A stretch of DNA of 64,000 nt, taken from assembly GCA_001442985.1 (NCBI GenBank), contig LDYB01000025.1, positions 124,001 through 188,000 on the forward strand. Reading direction: 5' to 3'. A program made the position numbers and the translations under genes. The notes under the pieces were generated by a model. The model saw only the letters and a program-made list of their open reading frames with translations. It searched no databases and was not told the origin of the DNA. The DNA comes from Armatimonadetes bacterium DC. Lineage in GTDB: Bacteria > Armatimonadota > Fimbriimonadia > Fimbriimonadales > GBS-DC. Shown in pieces: positions 32,941 to 42,509 of the stretch (position 1 is the stretch's first letter; each line of letters opens with the position of its first letter).

Positions 32941-35900
32941 TTAGCGTGTGCTGACGAGCGGTACAACCGCGCGTGCCACCTGACCCTCCTCGCTAATTGC
33001 TGTGATTTCCACGAGATACTGCCCCGGCGGCAGAGCGCGCCCTGAGTTGTCGCGTCCGTCCCAGACCAGCTGGTGGGTGCCCCCACTGCGCGACGCCTGC
33101 GCCTCCAGCGTGCGCACGACCTGACCTGCCGTGCGAATTTGCACCTGAACACGCGCCTCGCCTGTGAGGGTGAAGCTGATCTGATAGCGCCCACCCTGTC
33201 CGCGTCCGCCCTGAACCGCAGGGTTGAGGATTCGCAGGAAGGCGCGTGCGCTTACAGGCTCAATACGGAACTGGTACCTGCCTCCTTCAGGCGGCGCGGT
33301 GAAGGTGTAGCGGGGTGCGCCGCGCAGGGGGATGCGCTTGCCAGTCTGCTCGTCAATCAGGGCGAGGTTCGTGTTGTGCGGCAGGTGGTGCGCCCCGCGT
33401 GCGGTGAGGGTGATGACCTGGGCGCTTCCAGCGGGGGGCACGATGACCTCTACCTGCCAGCGGGGCGCGCGCGTGCCTGCTTCCCTGATGTCCGCACTGA
33501 AGGCGCCTTCAGGTCGCACGATGCGTACCGTTGGAGCGCCCTGCTGGTCAGGGGCGTCGGGTGGCGTGCTGGCACGCAGCGCGCGTCCCACGCCGAGAAC
33601 CGCCTCCGATTGCCCGTTCGCGCCGATCGCCTGAAGCGCCAGCGTCCAGCCGTTGGGTTTGGGCGTCAGGCTCCGGCTTCGGCTGGGCGGGTTGAACACC
33701 AGCGTACACGCCTCGCGCGCCAGAATCCAGTAGGCTTGCCACGGCTCCAGCGCGCCCTCCGCATTCGGCAGCAGCTGGGGGTCGTAAACAAGGTGATACC
33801 GCCCGCGCGTGGGGTCGTTCGGGTCCTGGCGCCATGTCCACAGGTAGTCTTCCAGCCAGCCTGCGGCGCGCGCCTCGCGCAAACTCAGCGTCGTGCCGTT
33901 GCGCTGAACCTGAATCGCGTCCAGATTCCAGATAACAGGCAGCAGGTAGGGGTTCGCAATCAGGTTCCAGCCGGGCTGGAGGTCAATCGTGAAAGTGCCG
34001 TTGACGGGTTCGCCCGTGAGGTCCAGGCGCGTGGTGGTATTGACTTTCAGGAAATAGCCCTCACCGGGGCGCAAGGTGGTAACCGACTCGTAGTTGCCGC
34101 TCTGGGCGTTCCAGCGCATCAGGCGTGCCGTGTTCAGCCCCAGCCTGTCGGGCGTGGCGTTCGGGATATTCAGGTTCAGAGCGAAGTCGGTCATGCCGAT
34201 GACTTCGGGCGTGATTTCGTTCATGGCGTGGAAGGTCTGTGCGGCGCTCCATGCACCCCATGTGCCCAGAGAATCCTGTGCGCGCGCCCGCCATGTAATC
34301 TGCCCCGCGTTCAGCGGACTTGCTTCGGGGATGGGGTAGGGCACAACGGCTCCGCTGGGCACCGAGTCGGTGGTGTAGCGCCATGTGTGTGAGCCGTCGC
34401 TCAGCTCGATCTCGATCAGCACGGCGTCGCCTTCGGGGTCCTCGGCGCGCACACGCAGGATGGGCGTGCGCGAGGTGAAGGCGTTCGGCGCAGGGCTAAT
34501 CAGGGTGGGAGCGTTCGGGGCGCGGTTGATGCTGAAACTGCGCGGCTGGCTCCAGTCGCTCTGGGCGTTGCGGGCGTCTATTGCGCGCGCCTGCCATTCA
34601 TAGTCGCCCGACCCCAGCGCCTGAGTGTTCGGCACGGTAAAGTTCACGGTTTGACCGCTGGCGACCGCGCCCGTCTGGAACTCGGCAGACCAGCCGTCCG
34701 TGCGGCTGATTCGGATCACGGCGTGAACCTGCTCGTTATCGGGGTCAGAGAGTTGCAGTCGGAAAGTGGGTGTGGGGGTTGTGAGGGTAGCGCCGTCTGC
34801 AGGCTCCAGCAAGGTGGGCGGGCTGGGCGGCTGGTTGCTCTGGGCGACAGTGAACTGCCACTGGTCGGTCCAGTCGCTCCAGTCGCCGACGCTATCGCGG
34901 GCGCGGGCACGCCACAGATAGGTTCCTTCCACCAGTGGCTCCGAGTCGGGGATGGTGAAACTCACCTCGCTGCCCGAGCTGACCTCTACGGTCTGATAGA
35001 GCCGCTGGGCGCCCAGAGCGCTGACAATCTCAATCTCGGCGCGGACAGTGTTGCTGTCGGGGTCGCTCAGGCGCAGGCGGAAGGTGGGCGTGGCGCCTGT
35101 TGTGGAGCCGTTCGAGGGGCTTATGCGCACGGGTATATCGGGCGGGCGGTTCGCTCCCGCGACAGTGAAGGTGCGATTGGCTGTCCAGTCGCTTCGAGCG
35201 CCGTAGGCGTCTTCGGCGCGGGTGCGCCACTGGTAGGTGCCCGGTGGCAAAGCGTCCGCCTCAGGCACGGTGAACGTCACTTCCTGCCCGTTCGCCACAA
35301 GGTCTGTCTCGTAGGCGTGGAGCGTGGTGGAACCCTGCAGAATCTCGATATGCGCTTTCACGCGGTCGCCGTCGGGGTCGTTCAGGCGCAATCGGAAGGT
35401 GGGTGTGGCGCTCACCTGCGCGTTATCGCCCGGCTCCAGAATGGTGGGCTTGCCCGGCGCGCTATTGCTCACCGTGAAGGTGCGCCATTCGCTGGGCGCA
35501 CTCGTGGCGCCGTGAACATCTTCTGCGCGGGCGCGCCACTGGTATGCGCCCGGCGTCAGCGGCTGATTGGCTGGAATGCTCACCGACACCGAACCGCCCG
35601 CTGTCCAGCCTGTTTGGAGCAGACGGCTCTGGTTCTGAGAATCGACAATCTCAATCGTGGCACGAACCTGATCCCCATCGGGGTCGCTCAGTTGCACTTC
35701 AAAGGTAGGCGTGCGGGAAACGCTCGCGCCACTAACAGGGTTGATCAGCGTCGGGATGTTGGGCGGCTGGTTGGGCGGTCCTGCGGTGTAGAGCATCACC
35801 AGCCCGTCCGTGCCGCCAGAGAGGGTGTATGCGCCGTCGGCGGAGAGCGCGAGCGCGCGCGCCTCGCCCGCATGCACGCTGGTCTGACGCACTAAATCGC

Positions 35901-37587
35901 CCGTGCTGGCATCCCACAGGCGCAGGGCGCCGCTGTAGTCGCTGGCGATGATTTGCGCTCCGTCGGGCGTATAAGCCACCGCCGCCATAATGAACCCATC
36001 CCCCGTGAGCGTGCGGAAGGGGGTGTAGGTCGCCAGATCCCAGATTCGCACAGTGCCGTCGGTGCTACAGGAGGCGAGATGGCTCCCCGTGGGGCGGAAG
36101 GCGAGTCCCGTGATCGATTCGTTGTGGGCGTTAATCGTTGTCAGCAAGGTTCCATCCAGATTCCAGATTCGAATCGCACCGCTGGAGTCGCCTGTAGCGA
36201 GCTGGGTGCCGTCGGGCGAGAAGGCGACGGCGTTCACCGTGCCCGTATGCCCCCCAAAGGTGCGCAGGAGCGTGCCGCCCGGCAGTTGCCAGAGCTTCGC
36301 CGTGCCATCAAAACTGGCGGTGGCGAGCAGTTGCCCGTTCGGCGAGAACGCGAGCGCCAGAACCTCTTCACTGTGGGCAGACCATGTGGCGAGGGTAGCG
36401 CCTGTGGGCATCGCGCGCAGGCTGACCGTGCCCGTAAAATCGCCAATCGCCGCGAGCGTGCCGTCGGGCGAGGCGGCGAGGGTCAACACAGGGTTCGCAT
36501 GCGGTGCAAGGTTGGGTCCTGGATTGCCGTTGCTGGCGTTCCACAGGCGCAGAATCCCCTGCTCATCCCCCGAAAGCGCGTACCCCCCACTGACAAACGC
36601 CACACCCCGAACGGCGCCTGCGTGTCCCTGAATCGTGGCGGTCGTGTTGCCTGTGGAAATCTGCCAGAAGCGCGCCGTGCGGTCTTCGGCTGTCGAAACT
36701 AACTGGGTGCTGCCGAGAACCCCCACGCCCCGTATGATGCCCGTGTGCCCATTGAAAGTGCGCACTTCCGTGCCGCTTATGGGGTCCCATTGCCGAATCG
36801 TGGCGTCTGCGCTGGCGGAAAAGAGCGCGGCGCTATCGGCAGAAAAAGCAAGCGCGTTAACCGAGTCGGTGTGCGCCGTCAGCGTGCGCTCCAGCACCCA
36901 TGTGCCCGCTGTCCACAGGCGCACGCGCGTATCGCTGCTGCCGCTTGCCAGCCACGCGCCGTTGGGCGACCACACCAGCGCGTTAATCGCATCCCAGTGC
37001 GCGCCCGTCTCGGTGTGAACGAGAGAGCCGTCGGCGGGGTTCCAGATTCGCAGTTCGCCAATCCAGTCGCCGCTTGCCAGATACGCCCCGTTCGGCGAGA
37101 AAGCAAGCGCCGAGACCGCGCTCCCGTGCCCTGTGAGCGTGCGCAACGGCGCGCCGTTTGTGGCGTTCCAGAGAACGATACGCTGGTTCGTGCCCCCGGT
37201 GGCAATTGTGCTTCCGTCGGGCGCGAAGGCAAGGCTAATCTCCGTGCCCGAAGCATCGACGCTCCAGACCAGCGTGCCTGTGTCCACATTCCACAGGCGC
37301 AGGTTGCCAAAATCGTCCAGTGAGGCGAGCCGCTGGCTGTTGGGCGCAAACGCCAGCGCCTGAACCGAACCCGCGTGCCCCGACAGCAACCGTACCAGCT
37401 GGCGGTCGGAGACCCGATAGAGCGCAATCTGCCCGCCTTCGGCGGCGAGCGCCAGCAGCTGCCCGTTCGGCGAAAGCGCCATCGCCCGACCCGAAAGCAA
37501 CGGCTGACGCCAGATAATCCCACTTGACTGCGCCAGCACGACACTCACCAAGCCACACAATCCCAGCAAAAGAGCCAGCCTTCGCAT
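32941..37587 (-). CDS. Giant exported WD40-repeat protein with Ig-like repeats and FlgD-like C-terminus
   Basis: A 1548-residue secreted protein. After the signal peptide (LALLLGLCGLVSVVLAQ) come about 14 WD40 repeats (~30-600), each with the GH...VxxLAFSPDG...LASG...IRxW pattern, enough for two seven-bladed propellers. Residues ~610-1130 hold five ~100-residue Ig/FnIII-like modules with the recurring P...P-T-F-R-L-R-L-S-D-P-D...YQWRARA pattern. A spacer domain follows, then a final FlgD-Ig-like repeat (LVWDGRDNSGRALPPGQYLVE). The ATG at 37587 is 9 nt after GATAAT. It diverges from the RNase HI-restriction fusion across 56 bp. A surface scaffold or adhesion role is inferred. Confidence 0.9.
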   Translation of the reverse strand: MRRLALLLGLCGLVSVVLAQSSGIIWRQPLLSGRAMALSPNGQLLALAAEGGQIALYRVSDRQLVRLLSGHAGSVQALAFAPNSQRLASLDDFGNLRLWNVDTGTLVWSVDASGTEISLAFAPDGSTIATGGTNQRIVLWNATNGAPLRTLTGHGSAVSALAFSPNGAYLASGDWIGELRIWNPADGSLVHTETGAHWDAINALVWSPNGAWLASGSSDTRVRLWTAGTWVLERTLTAHTDSVNALAFSADSAALFSASADATIRQWDPISGTEVRTFNGHTGIIRGVGVLGSTQLVSTAEDRTARFWQISTGNTTATIQGHAGAVRGVAFVSGGYALSGDEQGILRLWNASNGNPGPNLAPHANPVLTLAASPDGTLAAIGDFTGTVSLRAMPTGATLATWSAHSEEVLALAFSPNGQLLATASFDGTAKLWQLPGGTLLRTFGGHTGTVNAVAFSPDGTQLATGDSSGAIRIWNLDGTLLTTINAHNESITGLAFRPTGSHLASCSTDGTVRIWDLATYTPFRTLTGDGFIMAAVAYTPDGAQIIASDYSGALRLWDASTGDLVRQTSVHAGEARALALSADGAYTLSGGTDGLVMLYTAGPPNQPPNIPTLINPVSGASVSRTPTFEVQLSDPDGDQVRATIEIVDSQNQSRLLQTGWTAGGSVSVSIPANQPLTPGAYQWRARAEDVHGATSAPSEWRTFTVSNSAPGKPTILEPGDNAQVSATPTFRLRLNDPDGDRVKAHIEILQGSTTLHAYETDLVANGQEVTFTVPEADALPPGTYQWRTRAEDAYGARSDWTANRTFTVAGANRPPDIPVRISPSNGSTTGATPTFRLRLSDPDSNTVRAEIEIVSALGAQRLYQTVEVSSGSEVSFTIPDSEPLVEGTYLWRARARDSVGDWSDWTDQWQFTVAQSNQPPSPPTLLEPADGATLTTPTPTFRLQLSDPDNEQVHAVIRISRTDGWSAEFQTGAVASGQTVNFTVPNTQALGSGDYEWQARAIDARNAQSDWSQPRSFSINRAPNAPTLISPAPNAFTSRTPILRVRAEDPEGDAVLIEIELSDGSHTWRYTTDSVPSGAVVPYPIPEASPLNAGQITWRARAQDSLGTWGAWSAAQTFHAMNEITPEVIGMTDFALNLNIPNATPDRLGLNTARLMRWNAQSGNYESVTTLRPGEGYFLKVNTTTRLDLTGEPVNGTFTIDLQPGWNLIANPYLLPVIWNLDAIQVQRNGTTLSLREARAAGWLEDYLWTWRQDPNDPTRGRYHLVYDPQLLPNAEGALEPWQAYWILAREACTLVFNPPSRSRSLTPKPNGWTLALQAIGANGQSEAVLGVGRALRASTPPDAPDQQGAPTVRIVRPEGAFSADIREAGTRAPRWQVEVIVPPAGSAQVITLTARGAHHLPHNTNLALIDEQTGKRIPLRGAPRYTFTAPPEGGRYQFRIEPVSARAFLRILNPAVQGGRGQGGRYQISFTLTGEARVQVQIRTAGQVVRTLEAQASRSGGTHQLVWDGRDNSGRALPPGQYLVEITAISEEGQVARAVVPLVSTR

Positions 37588-37596
37588 GCCATGCTG

Positions 37597-37602
37597 ATTA
37601 TC
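37597..37602 (-). promoter_or_regulatory. -10 box GATAAT of the giant WD40 gene, leaderless
   Basis: CCGATAAT on the minus strand, 9 nt before the ATG at 37587. Confidence 0.45.
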
Positions 37603-37629
37603 GGCAGGTGCCCCCGTGTTTTTAATGGG

Positions 37630-37635
37630 GTATGC
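37630..37635 (+). promoter_or_regulatory. -10 box TATGCT of the RNase HI-restriction fusion, leaderless
   Basis: GGGGTATGCT, 8 nt before the ATG at 37644. An in-frame ATG at 37632 lies inside the box and cannot be the start if this promoter is used. Confidence 0.5.
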
Positions 37636-37643
37636 TATCACGC

Positions 37644-40600
37644 ATGCCAAAGCGTGCAATCCTCTACACCGATGGCGCGTCGTTCGGGAACCCCGGACCT
37701 GCGGGGATTGGCGTTGTGCTGACCGATGAGTCGGGGAATGTGCTGGAGCGCCTTTCCGAGCCGATTGGCTACGCCACCAACAACGAGGCGGAATATCGCG
37801 CCCTGATTCGCGGGCTGGAGCGTGCGGTGGCGCTGGGCGTGGAAGAGCTCACATGGTACGCCGACAGCGAGCTGGTGGTGCGCCAGTGGACGGGGCAATA
37901 TCGGGTGAAGCAGCCCCATCTGGCGCAATTACTGGCTCAGGCGCGCACGCTGGCGCAAAAAATCCCGCGCTTTGTGGCACGCCACACCCTGCGCGGCGGC
38001 AACACCGAAGCAGACGCGCTCGCCAAACAGGGCGCCCGAATGGCGGAAAAACAGCAGACCCCAAACGCCCCCTCTCAGAACCCGCAGGCTTCGGCACGCA
38101 CGAGCGCCACACCGACGCCCCATCAAGCGGTGGAGCGCTACCTTCACCAGATTCGCACGGTAGCGCAATCGCCCCACACCACGAACGAGCTGTCCTATCA
38201 CGGCGCACTGCAAACGCTTTTGCAGGCACTCCTCCCCCAGTTGCAGATCGTTCACGAGCCGACACGCACCGTCGCCGGGCGACCCGATTTCGTGCTACTG
38301 CAAAACGGCACGCCCGTCGGCTATGTGGAAGCCGAGGCGTATGGAGCCGACCTGGACAACCTGCCCCCGCACGCCAGAGCGCAAAACGAGGCGTTTCAAC
38401 AGCATCTGGAAAACTTCCTGCTGACCAGCTTTCTGGAGTTTCGGCTCTATCGCGCGGGGCAAGAGGTGATGCGCGCCCGACTGCCTCAGCCCCCGCCACA
38501 GGGCAAAATCAGCCTGCCCGCCCAGAACACGCAGGAACTGATAGACCTGCTTCGGGCGTTTGGGAGCCACTTGCCTGCGCCTGTCGCCGACGCCCGTACC
38601 TTAGCCCAGCATCTGGCGCAACGCGCACGCCTGCTGAAAACCATCGTGGAGCAGAGCCTGCACGCGCAACTCAAGCAACCTCCCGACGCCCCGCTGGAAC
38701 TGCGCAACCTCTATCGCGCCCTGCAAAGCGCGCTGCTGCCCGACCTCGCCCCCAGCGAGTTCGCCGACCTCTATGCGCAAACCATCGCCTACGGACTGTT
38801 CGCCGCCCGATGCTACGCCCCGCAGGCACGCTTCACACGCCACGACGCCGCGCGAGTCATCCCCGACACCATCCCCTTCCTGAAACGCCTGCTCGGCACG
38901 CTCACCATGCACGAACTGGAACCCGAACTGGCTTGGCTAATGGACGACCTCGCCAGCCTGCTGGCACGCGCCGACATCCACGCCATCCTGCAGGACTTCG
39001 GCAGGCGCGAGGGACGCGAAGACCCCGTGGTGCATTTCTATGAAGACTTCTTAACCGCCTACGACCCCAACCAGCGCGAGGTGCGCGGCGTCTACTACAC
39101 GCCCGAACCCGTCGTGCAGTTCATCGTGCGGGCGGTGGACGCCGTGCTACGCCACGAGTTCGGCTTCACCCAGGGACTGATGGAGCCAAACGCGCTGATT
39201 TTAGACCCCGCCTGCGGCACGGGCAGCTTTCTGTATGAAATTGTGCATCAGGTGCATGCGCAGGTGGTGCGCTCGCTGGGGGCAGGGCAGTGGGCAGACT
39301 ACGCCCGCGAGCATCTGGTGCCACGCCTGTTCGGTTTTGAGTTGCTGATGGCGCCCTACACGATTGCCCACCTCAAACTCACGCTGGAGTTGCACCATCT
39401 GGGCGCGCCGCCCACCGAACGCCTGCGAATCTATCTCACAAACGCGCTGGACCCCGCTGTCAAGCCTGCCGAACTGCTGCTGGGCGAATTTATTACCCGC
39501 GAAGCCAGCGAGGCTGCCGAAGTCAAACGCGACAAGCCCATCCTCGTCGTGCTGGGCAACCCCCCCTACAGCGGACACTCCGCCAATCGGAGCGTAATAG
39601 AGATTCGCGAAAAAGTCAACGGGCGCACGCGCACACGCAAACAGCTCACATGGATTGGCAAACTGGTGGAGGAATACAAGCAGGTAAACGGACAGCCCCT
39701 GGAAGAGAAAAACCCCAAATGGCTGCAGGACGATTATGTGAAGTTTCTGCGCTTCGCAGAGTGGCGCATTCAGCAGACGGGGCAGGGCGTCGTGGCGTTC
39801 ATCACCAACCACGCCTATCTGGACAACCCCACCTTTCGGGGTATGCGGGCGCACCTGTTGAAGAATTTCCAGAAACTTTATATTGTGAACTTGCACGGCA
39901 ACGCGCGGCGCAAAGAGCGCGCCCCCGACGGAAACCCCGATGAGAATGTGTTCGACATCCAGCAGGGCGTCGCGATTCTGATTGCAATTCGCCACCCCGA
40001 GGCGGAGCCGACCGACGCGCCCGTGCGCTACTACGATGTGTGGGGTTCACGCGAGGCGAAATATCAGTTTCTGCGCGAGGCGACGCTGGACGCCATCCCC
40101 TGGACGCCGCTGACCCCCCGCGCCCCGATGTATCTTTTCGTGCCGCAGGATACCGCGCGGGAAGAAGAGTATCTGCAAGGCTGGCGCATCGCCGACATCT
40201 TCCCCGTGCATAGCGTGGGGATTGTAACGGCGCGTGACTCGCTGACCATCCACCGCACGCCTGAGGCAGTGTGGAAGACGGTGTGTGAGTTTGTTTCGCT
40301 GGAGCCTGAAACGGCGCGGGAGCGGTTTCGGCTGGGCAAGGATGTGCGCGACTGGTCGGTTGCACGCGCCCAGCAAGACCTGCGCGACGCCGGCGTGCCC
40401 AACGAGAGCGCGAAGCAGTATATCGTGCCGATCCTCTATCGCCCCTTTGATGTGCGCTATACCTTCTACACGGGCAGGTCGCGCGGCTTTCACTGCATGC
40501 CCCGCCCCGAAGTGATGCGCCACCTGCTCACAGGGGAGAATCTGGCGCTGGTGGTGGGGCGAGCAGGGTCGGCAACGGGCGATGAGGAGTGGAATATCGT

Positions 40601-41276
40601 GTTTGTCGCCGCCCATCCTGTGGACCTGAACATCTTTCGGCGTGGCGGCGGCGAGGTGTTCCCGCTTCGCCTGCTTGCAGAAACGCGCCGTGCCCAGGAA
40701 GTGCTTTTCTCCGATTCGGGACATCGTGTGAACCTGCGGAAAGAGTTTATGGATGCGCTGGCTCGTGTGCTGGGCAGGTCGCCTGCGCCCGAGGCGGTGC
40801 TGGGCTATCTTTATGCGGTTCTGCACAGTCCCACCTATCGGACGCGCTATGCGGAGTTTCTCAAGCGCGACTTCCCGCGCGTGCCCCTGCCGCCCGACGC
40901 CGCGACTTTTGACGCGCTGGCGCAACACGGCATGGCGCTTATGGACCTCCACCTGCTGCGCGACCCCCGCCTGCAAGAACCTCTGTGCAAATATCCCGTC
41001 GGGGGCGACCACCGCGTGGAGCGCGTCGAGTATAACGCCGCCTCCCAGCGCGTGTGGGTTAACGCCAGCCAGTATTTTGAACCCGTGCCGCCAGAAGTGT
41101 GGGCGTTTCGGGTGGGCGGCTATCAAGTGTGTGAAAAGTGGCTGCAGGAGCGCAAAGGCACCCCGCTCTCGCTGGACGAACGCCTGACCTATCAGAAAAT
41201 GGTGACCGCGATTGCGCACACGCTTACCGCGCAACAGCAGATAGACACCCTCGTGCGCCAGGCGTGGGGGTGGTGA
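37644..41276 (+). CDS. RNase HI fused to a type IIG/ISP-like restriction endonuclease-methyltransferase
   Basis: A single 1210-residue frame. Residues 1-130 are a complete RNase HI domain (LYTDGASFGNPGPAG, NNEAEYRAL, WYADSELVV, GGNTEADALAKQ) with D10, E50, D74, D124 and H114 all present. A ~30-residue Gln/Pro/Ala linker leads to a PD-(D/E)xK-like domain (GRPDFVL, D215; VGYVEAEAYGADLD, E229-A-E231, where relatives read EAK). A helical connector precedes an N6-adenine methyltransferase with VRGVYYTPEPVVQFIV, DPACGTGSFLYE (D521) and NPPYSG (N639), then a C-terminal target-recognition region (~850-1210). No helicase motifs are seen. Restriction plus self-protecting methylation is known for the family; the RNase HI fusion is unfamiliar to me. 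The gene stands alone. Confidence 0.9.
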   Translation: MPKRAILYTDGASFGNPGPAGIGVVLTDESGNVLERLSEPIGYATNNEAEYRALIRGLERAVALGVEELTWYADSELVVRQWTGQYRVKQPHLAQLLAQARTLAQKIPRFVARHTLRGGNTEADALAKQGARMAEKQQTPNAPSQNPQASARTSATPTPHQAVERYLHQIRTVAQSPHTTNELSYHGALQTLLQALLPQLQIVHEPTRTVAGRPDFVLLQNGTPVGYVEAEAYGADLDNLPPHARAQNEAFQQHLENFLLTSFLEFRLYRAGQEVMRARLPQPPPQGKISLPAQNTQELIDLLRAFGSHLPAPVADARTLAQHLAQRARLLKTIVEQSLHAQLKQPPDAPLELRNLYRALQSALLPDLAPSEFADLYAQTIAYGLFAARCYAPQARFTRHDAARVIPDTIPFLKRLLGTLTMHELEPELAWLMDDLASLLARADIHAILQDFGRREGREDPVVHFYEDFLTAYDPNQREVRGVYYTPEPVVQFIVRAVDAVLRHEFGFTQGLMEPNALILDPACGTGSFLYEIVHQVHAQVVRSLGAGQWADYAREHLVPRLFGFELLMAPYTIAHLKLTLELHHLGAPPTERLRIYLTNALDPAVKPAELLLGEFITREASEAAEVKRDKPILVVLGNPPYSGHSANRSVIEIREKVNGRTRTRKQLTWIGKLVEEYKQVNGQPLEEKNPKWLQDDYVKFLRFAEWRIQQTGQGVVAFITNHAYLDNPTFRGMRAHLLKNFQKLYIVNLHGNARRKERAPDGNPDENVFDIQQGVAILIAIRHPEAEPTDAPVRYYDVWGSREAKYQFLREATLDAIPWTPLTPRAPMYLFVPQDTAREEEYLQGWRIADIFPVHSVGIVTARDSLTIHRTPEAVWKTVCEFVSLEPETARERFRLGKDVRDWSVARAQQDLRDAGVPNESAKQYIVPILYRPFDVRYTFYTGRSRGFHCMPRPEVMRHLLTGENLALVVGRAGSATGDEEWNIVFVAAHPVDLNIFRRGGGEVFPLRLLAETRRAQEVLFSDSGHRVNLRKEFMDALARVLGRSPAPEAVLGYLYAVLHSPTYRTRYAEFLKRDFPRVPLPPDAATFDALAQHGMALMDLHLLRDPRLQEPLCKYPVGGDHRVERVEYNAASQRVWVNASQYFEPVPPEVWAFRVGGYQVCEKWLQERKGTPLSLDERLTYQKMVTAIAHTLTAQQQIDTLVRQAWGW

Positions 41277-41376
41277 GGAAAGAGGAGGTTGTGGGTGTTG
41301 ATTTTTGGAAAGTTCGCCGGCGCAAACGCTAACGCCTGGTGAAACCGTTCCTCGCGTTGCCCTCCGAAGCTGGGGT

Positions 41377-42462
41377 CTACACATTCAACGACTCCAGCTT
41401 CTTCGCCTGCTCTTCGGCAATCAGGGCGTCAATAAAGGGCTGGATGTCGCCATCCAGAACGCCTTCCAGATCGTGCAGGGTCAGCCCGATACGGTGATCT
41501 GTAACACGGCGGTCGGGGAAGTTATAGGTGCGAATCTTTTCACTGCGTTCGCCTGTGCCAATCTGGGTGCGGCGCTGCTGGTCGCGTTCCTGACGGAGGC
41601 GTTCCTGTTCCATCTCGTAAAGGCGCGTGCGCAGGATTCGCATCGCCCGCTCGCGGTTCTGCAACTGAGAGCGCTCATCCTGACAGGAAACGGTCAGCCC
41701 TGTGGGCTTATGAATGATACGCACGGCGGTCTCGTTTTTCTGCATATGCTGTCCACCCGGACCTGACGAGCGGAAGGTCTCGATAATCAAATCCTGCGGG
41801 TTAATCTGGATATCCACCTCTTCGGCTTCGGGTAGCACGGCGACGGTGGCGGTGGAGGTGTGGATGCGCCCGCCGCTTTCGGTAACGGGCACGCGCTGCA
41901 CGCGATGCACGCCCGACTCGTGCTTGAGCTGGCTGTATGCGCCCTCGCCCTGAATGCTGAACACCACATATTTGTAGCCGCCCAGATCGCTCGGCTCGGC
42001 GTCCAGCACCTCGTATTTCCAGCCCTTGCGCTCGGCGAAGCGGGTATACATGCGGAATAGATCCGCGGCAAAGAGCGCCGCCTCTTCGCCCCCCGCGGCG
42101 GGGCGGATTTCAATAATTACATTTTTCTCGTCGTTGGGGTCGCGTGGCAGCAGTTTCAGCGTCAGAATGCGCCCATACTGCTCCAGTTGCTTGAGGGCGT
42201 TTTCGCGCTCCTCGCGGGCTAACGCCACGAGGTCGGGGTCGTCGCTCTGTTCAATCAGCTCTTCCGCCTCGTGAAGCGTTTTTTCTGCCTGAAAGTAGCG
42301 GGTGTAGAGCTCTTTGAGTTCACTCAGCTCGGTGTGTTGCTTGCCGAGCCGCTGGAGCGCGCTGGGGTCCGACAGCACTTCGGGGTCCGCCAGCTGCGCC
42401 TCAATCTCGGGCAGTTTCGCGAGGGTCTCCTCCAGTCGCGTGCGCAATTTGTCAGGAAGCAT
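41377..42462 (-). CDS. prfA: Peptide chain release factor 1
   Basis: A 361-residue class I release factor recognising UAA/UAG. The peptide anticodon is PVT in RVPVTESGGRIHTSTATVAV, identifying RF1 rather than RF2 (SPF), and the catalytic GGQ lies in RSSGPGGQHMQKNETAVRI. The usual RF1 neighbour prmC is absent. The ATG at 42462 follows TACAAT by 8 nt with no Shine-Dalgarno. Confidence 0.97.
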   Translation of the reverse strand: MLPDKLRTRLEETLAKLPEIEAQLADPEVLSDPSALQRLGKQHTELSELKELYTRYFQAEKTLHEAEELIEQSDDPDLVALAREERENALKQLEQYGRILTLKLLPRDPNDEKNVIIEIRPAAGGEEAALFAADLFRMYTRFAERKGWKYEVLDAEPSDLGGYKYVVFSIQGEGAYSQLKHESGVHRVQRVPVTESGGRIHTSTATVAVLPEAEEVDIQINPQDLIIETFRSSGPGGQHMQKNETAVRIIHKPTGLTVSCQDERSQLQNRERAMRILRTRLYEMEQERLRQERDQQRRTQIGTGERSEKIRTYNFPDRRVTDHRIGLTLHDLEGVLDGDIQPFIDALIAEEQAKKLESLNV

Positions 42463-42470
42463 CAACTGTA

Positions 42471-42476
42471 ATTGTA
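42471..42476 (-). promoter_or_regulatory. -10 box TACAAT of prfA, leaderless
   Basis: GGGTACAAT on the minus strand, 8 nt before the prfA ATG; 34 bp away from the divergent permease promoter. Confidence 0.6.
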
Positions 42477-42509
42477 CCCGTCGCGGGAACTGAGGGGGCA
42501 CAGGAGAGG

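Noticed and set aside
33073-37517. Several long plus-strand frames opposite the giant WD40 gene
   Set aside because: They are antisense shadows of a repetitive high-GC gene and contain no recognisable motifs or ribosome binding sites.
32941-37587. Periodic DNA pattern that might suggest a CRISPR array or tandem repeat
   Set aside because: The periodicity is that of WD40 and Ig-like protein repeats with diverged DNA; no short identical repeats with unique spacers were seen anywhere in the window.
38041-38060. Internal start separating the restriction enzyme from the RNase HI domain
   Set aside because: An in-frame ATG exists at 38041 but has no Shine-Dalgarno and no -10 box at the usual distance, so separate translation is not supported.
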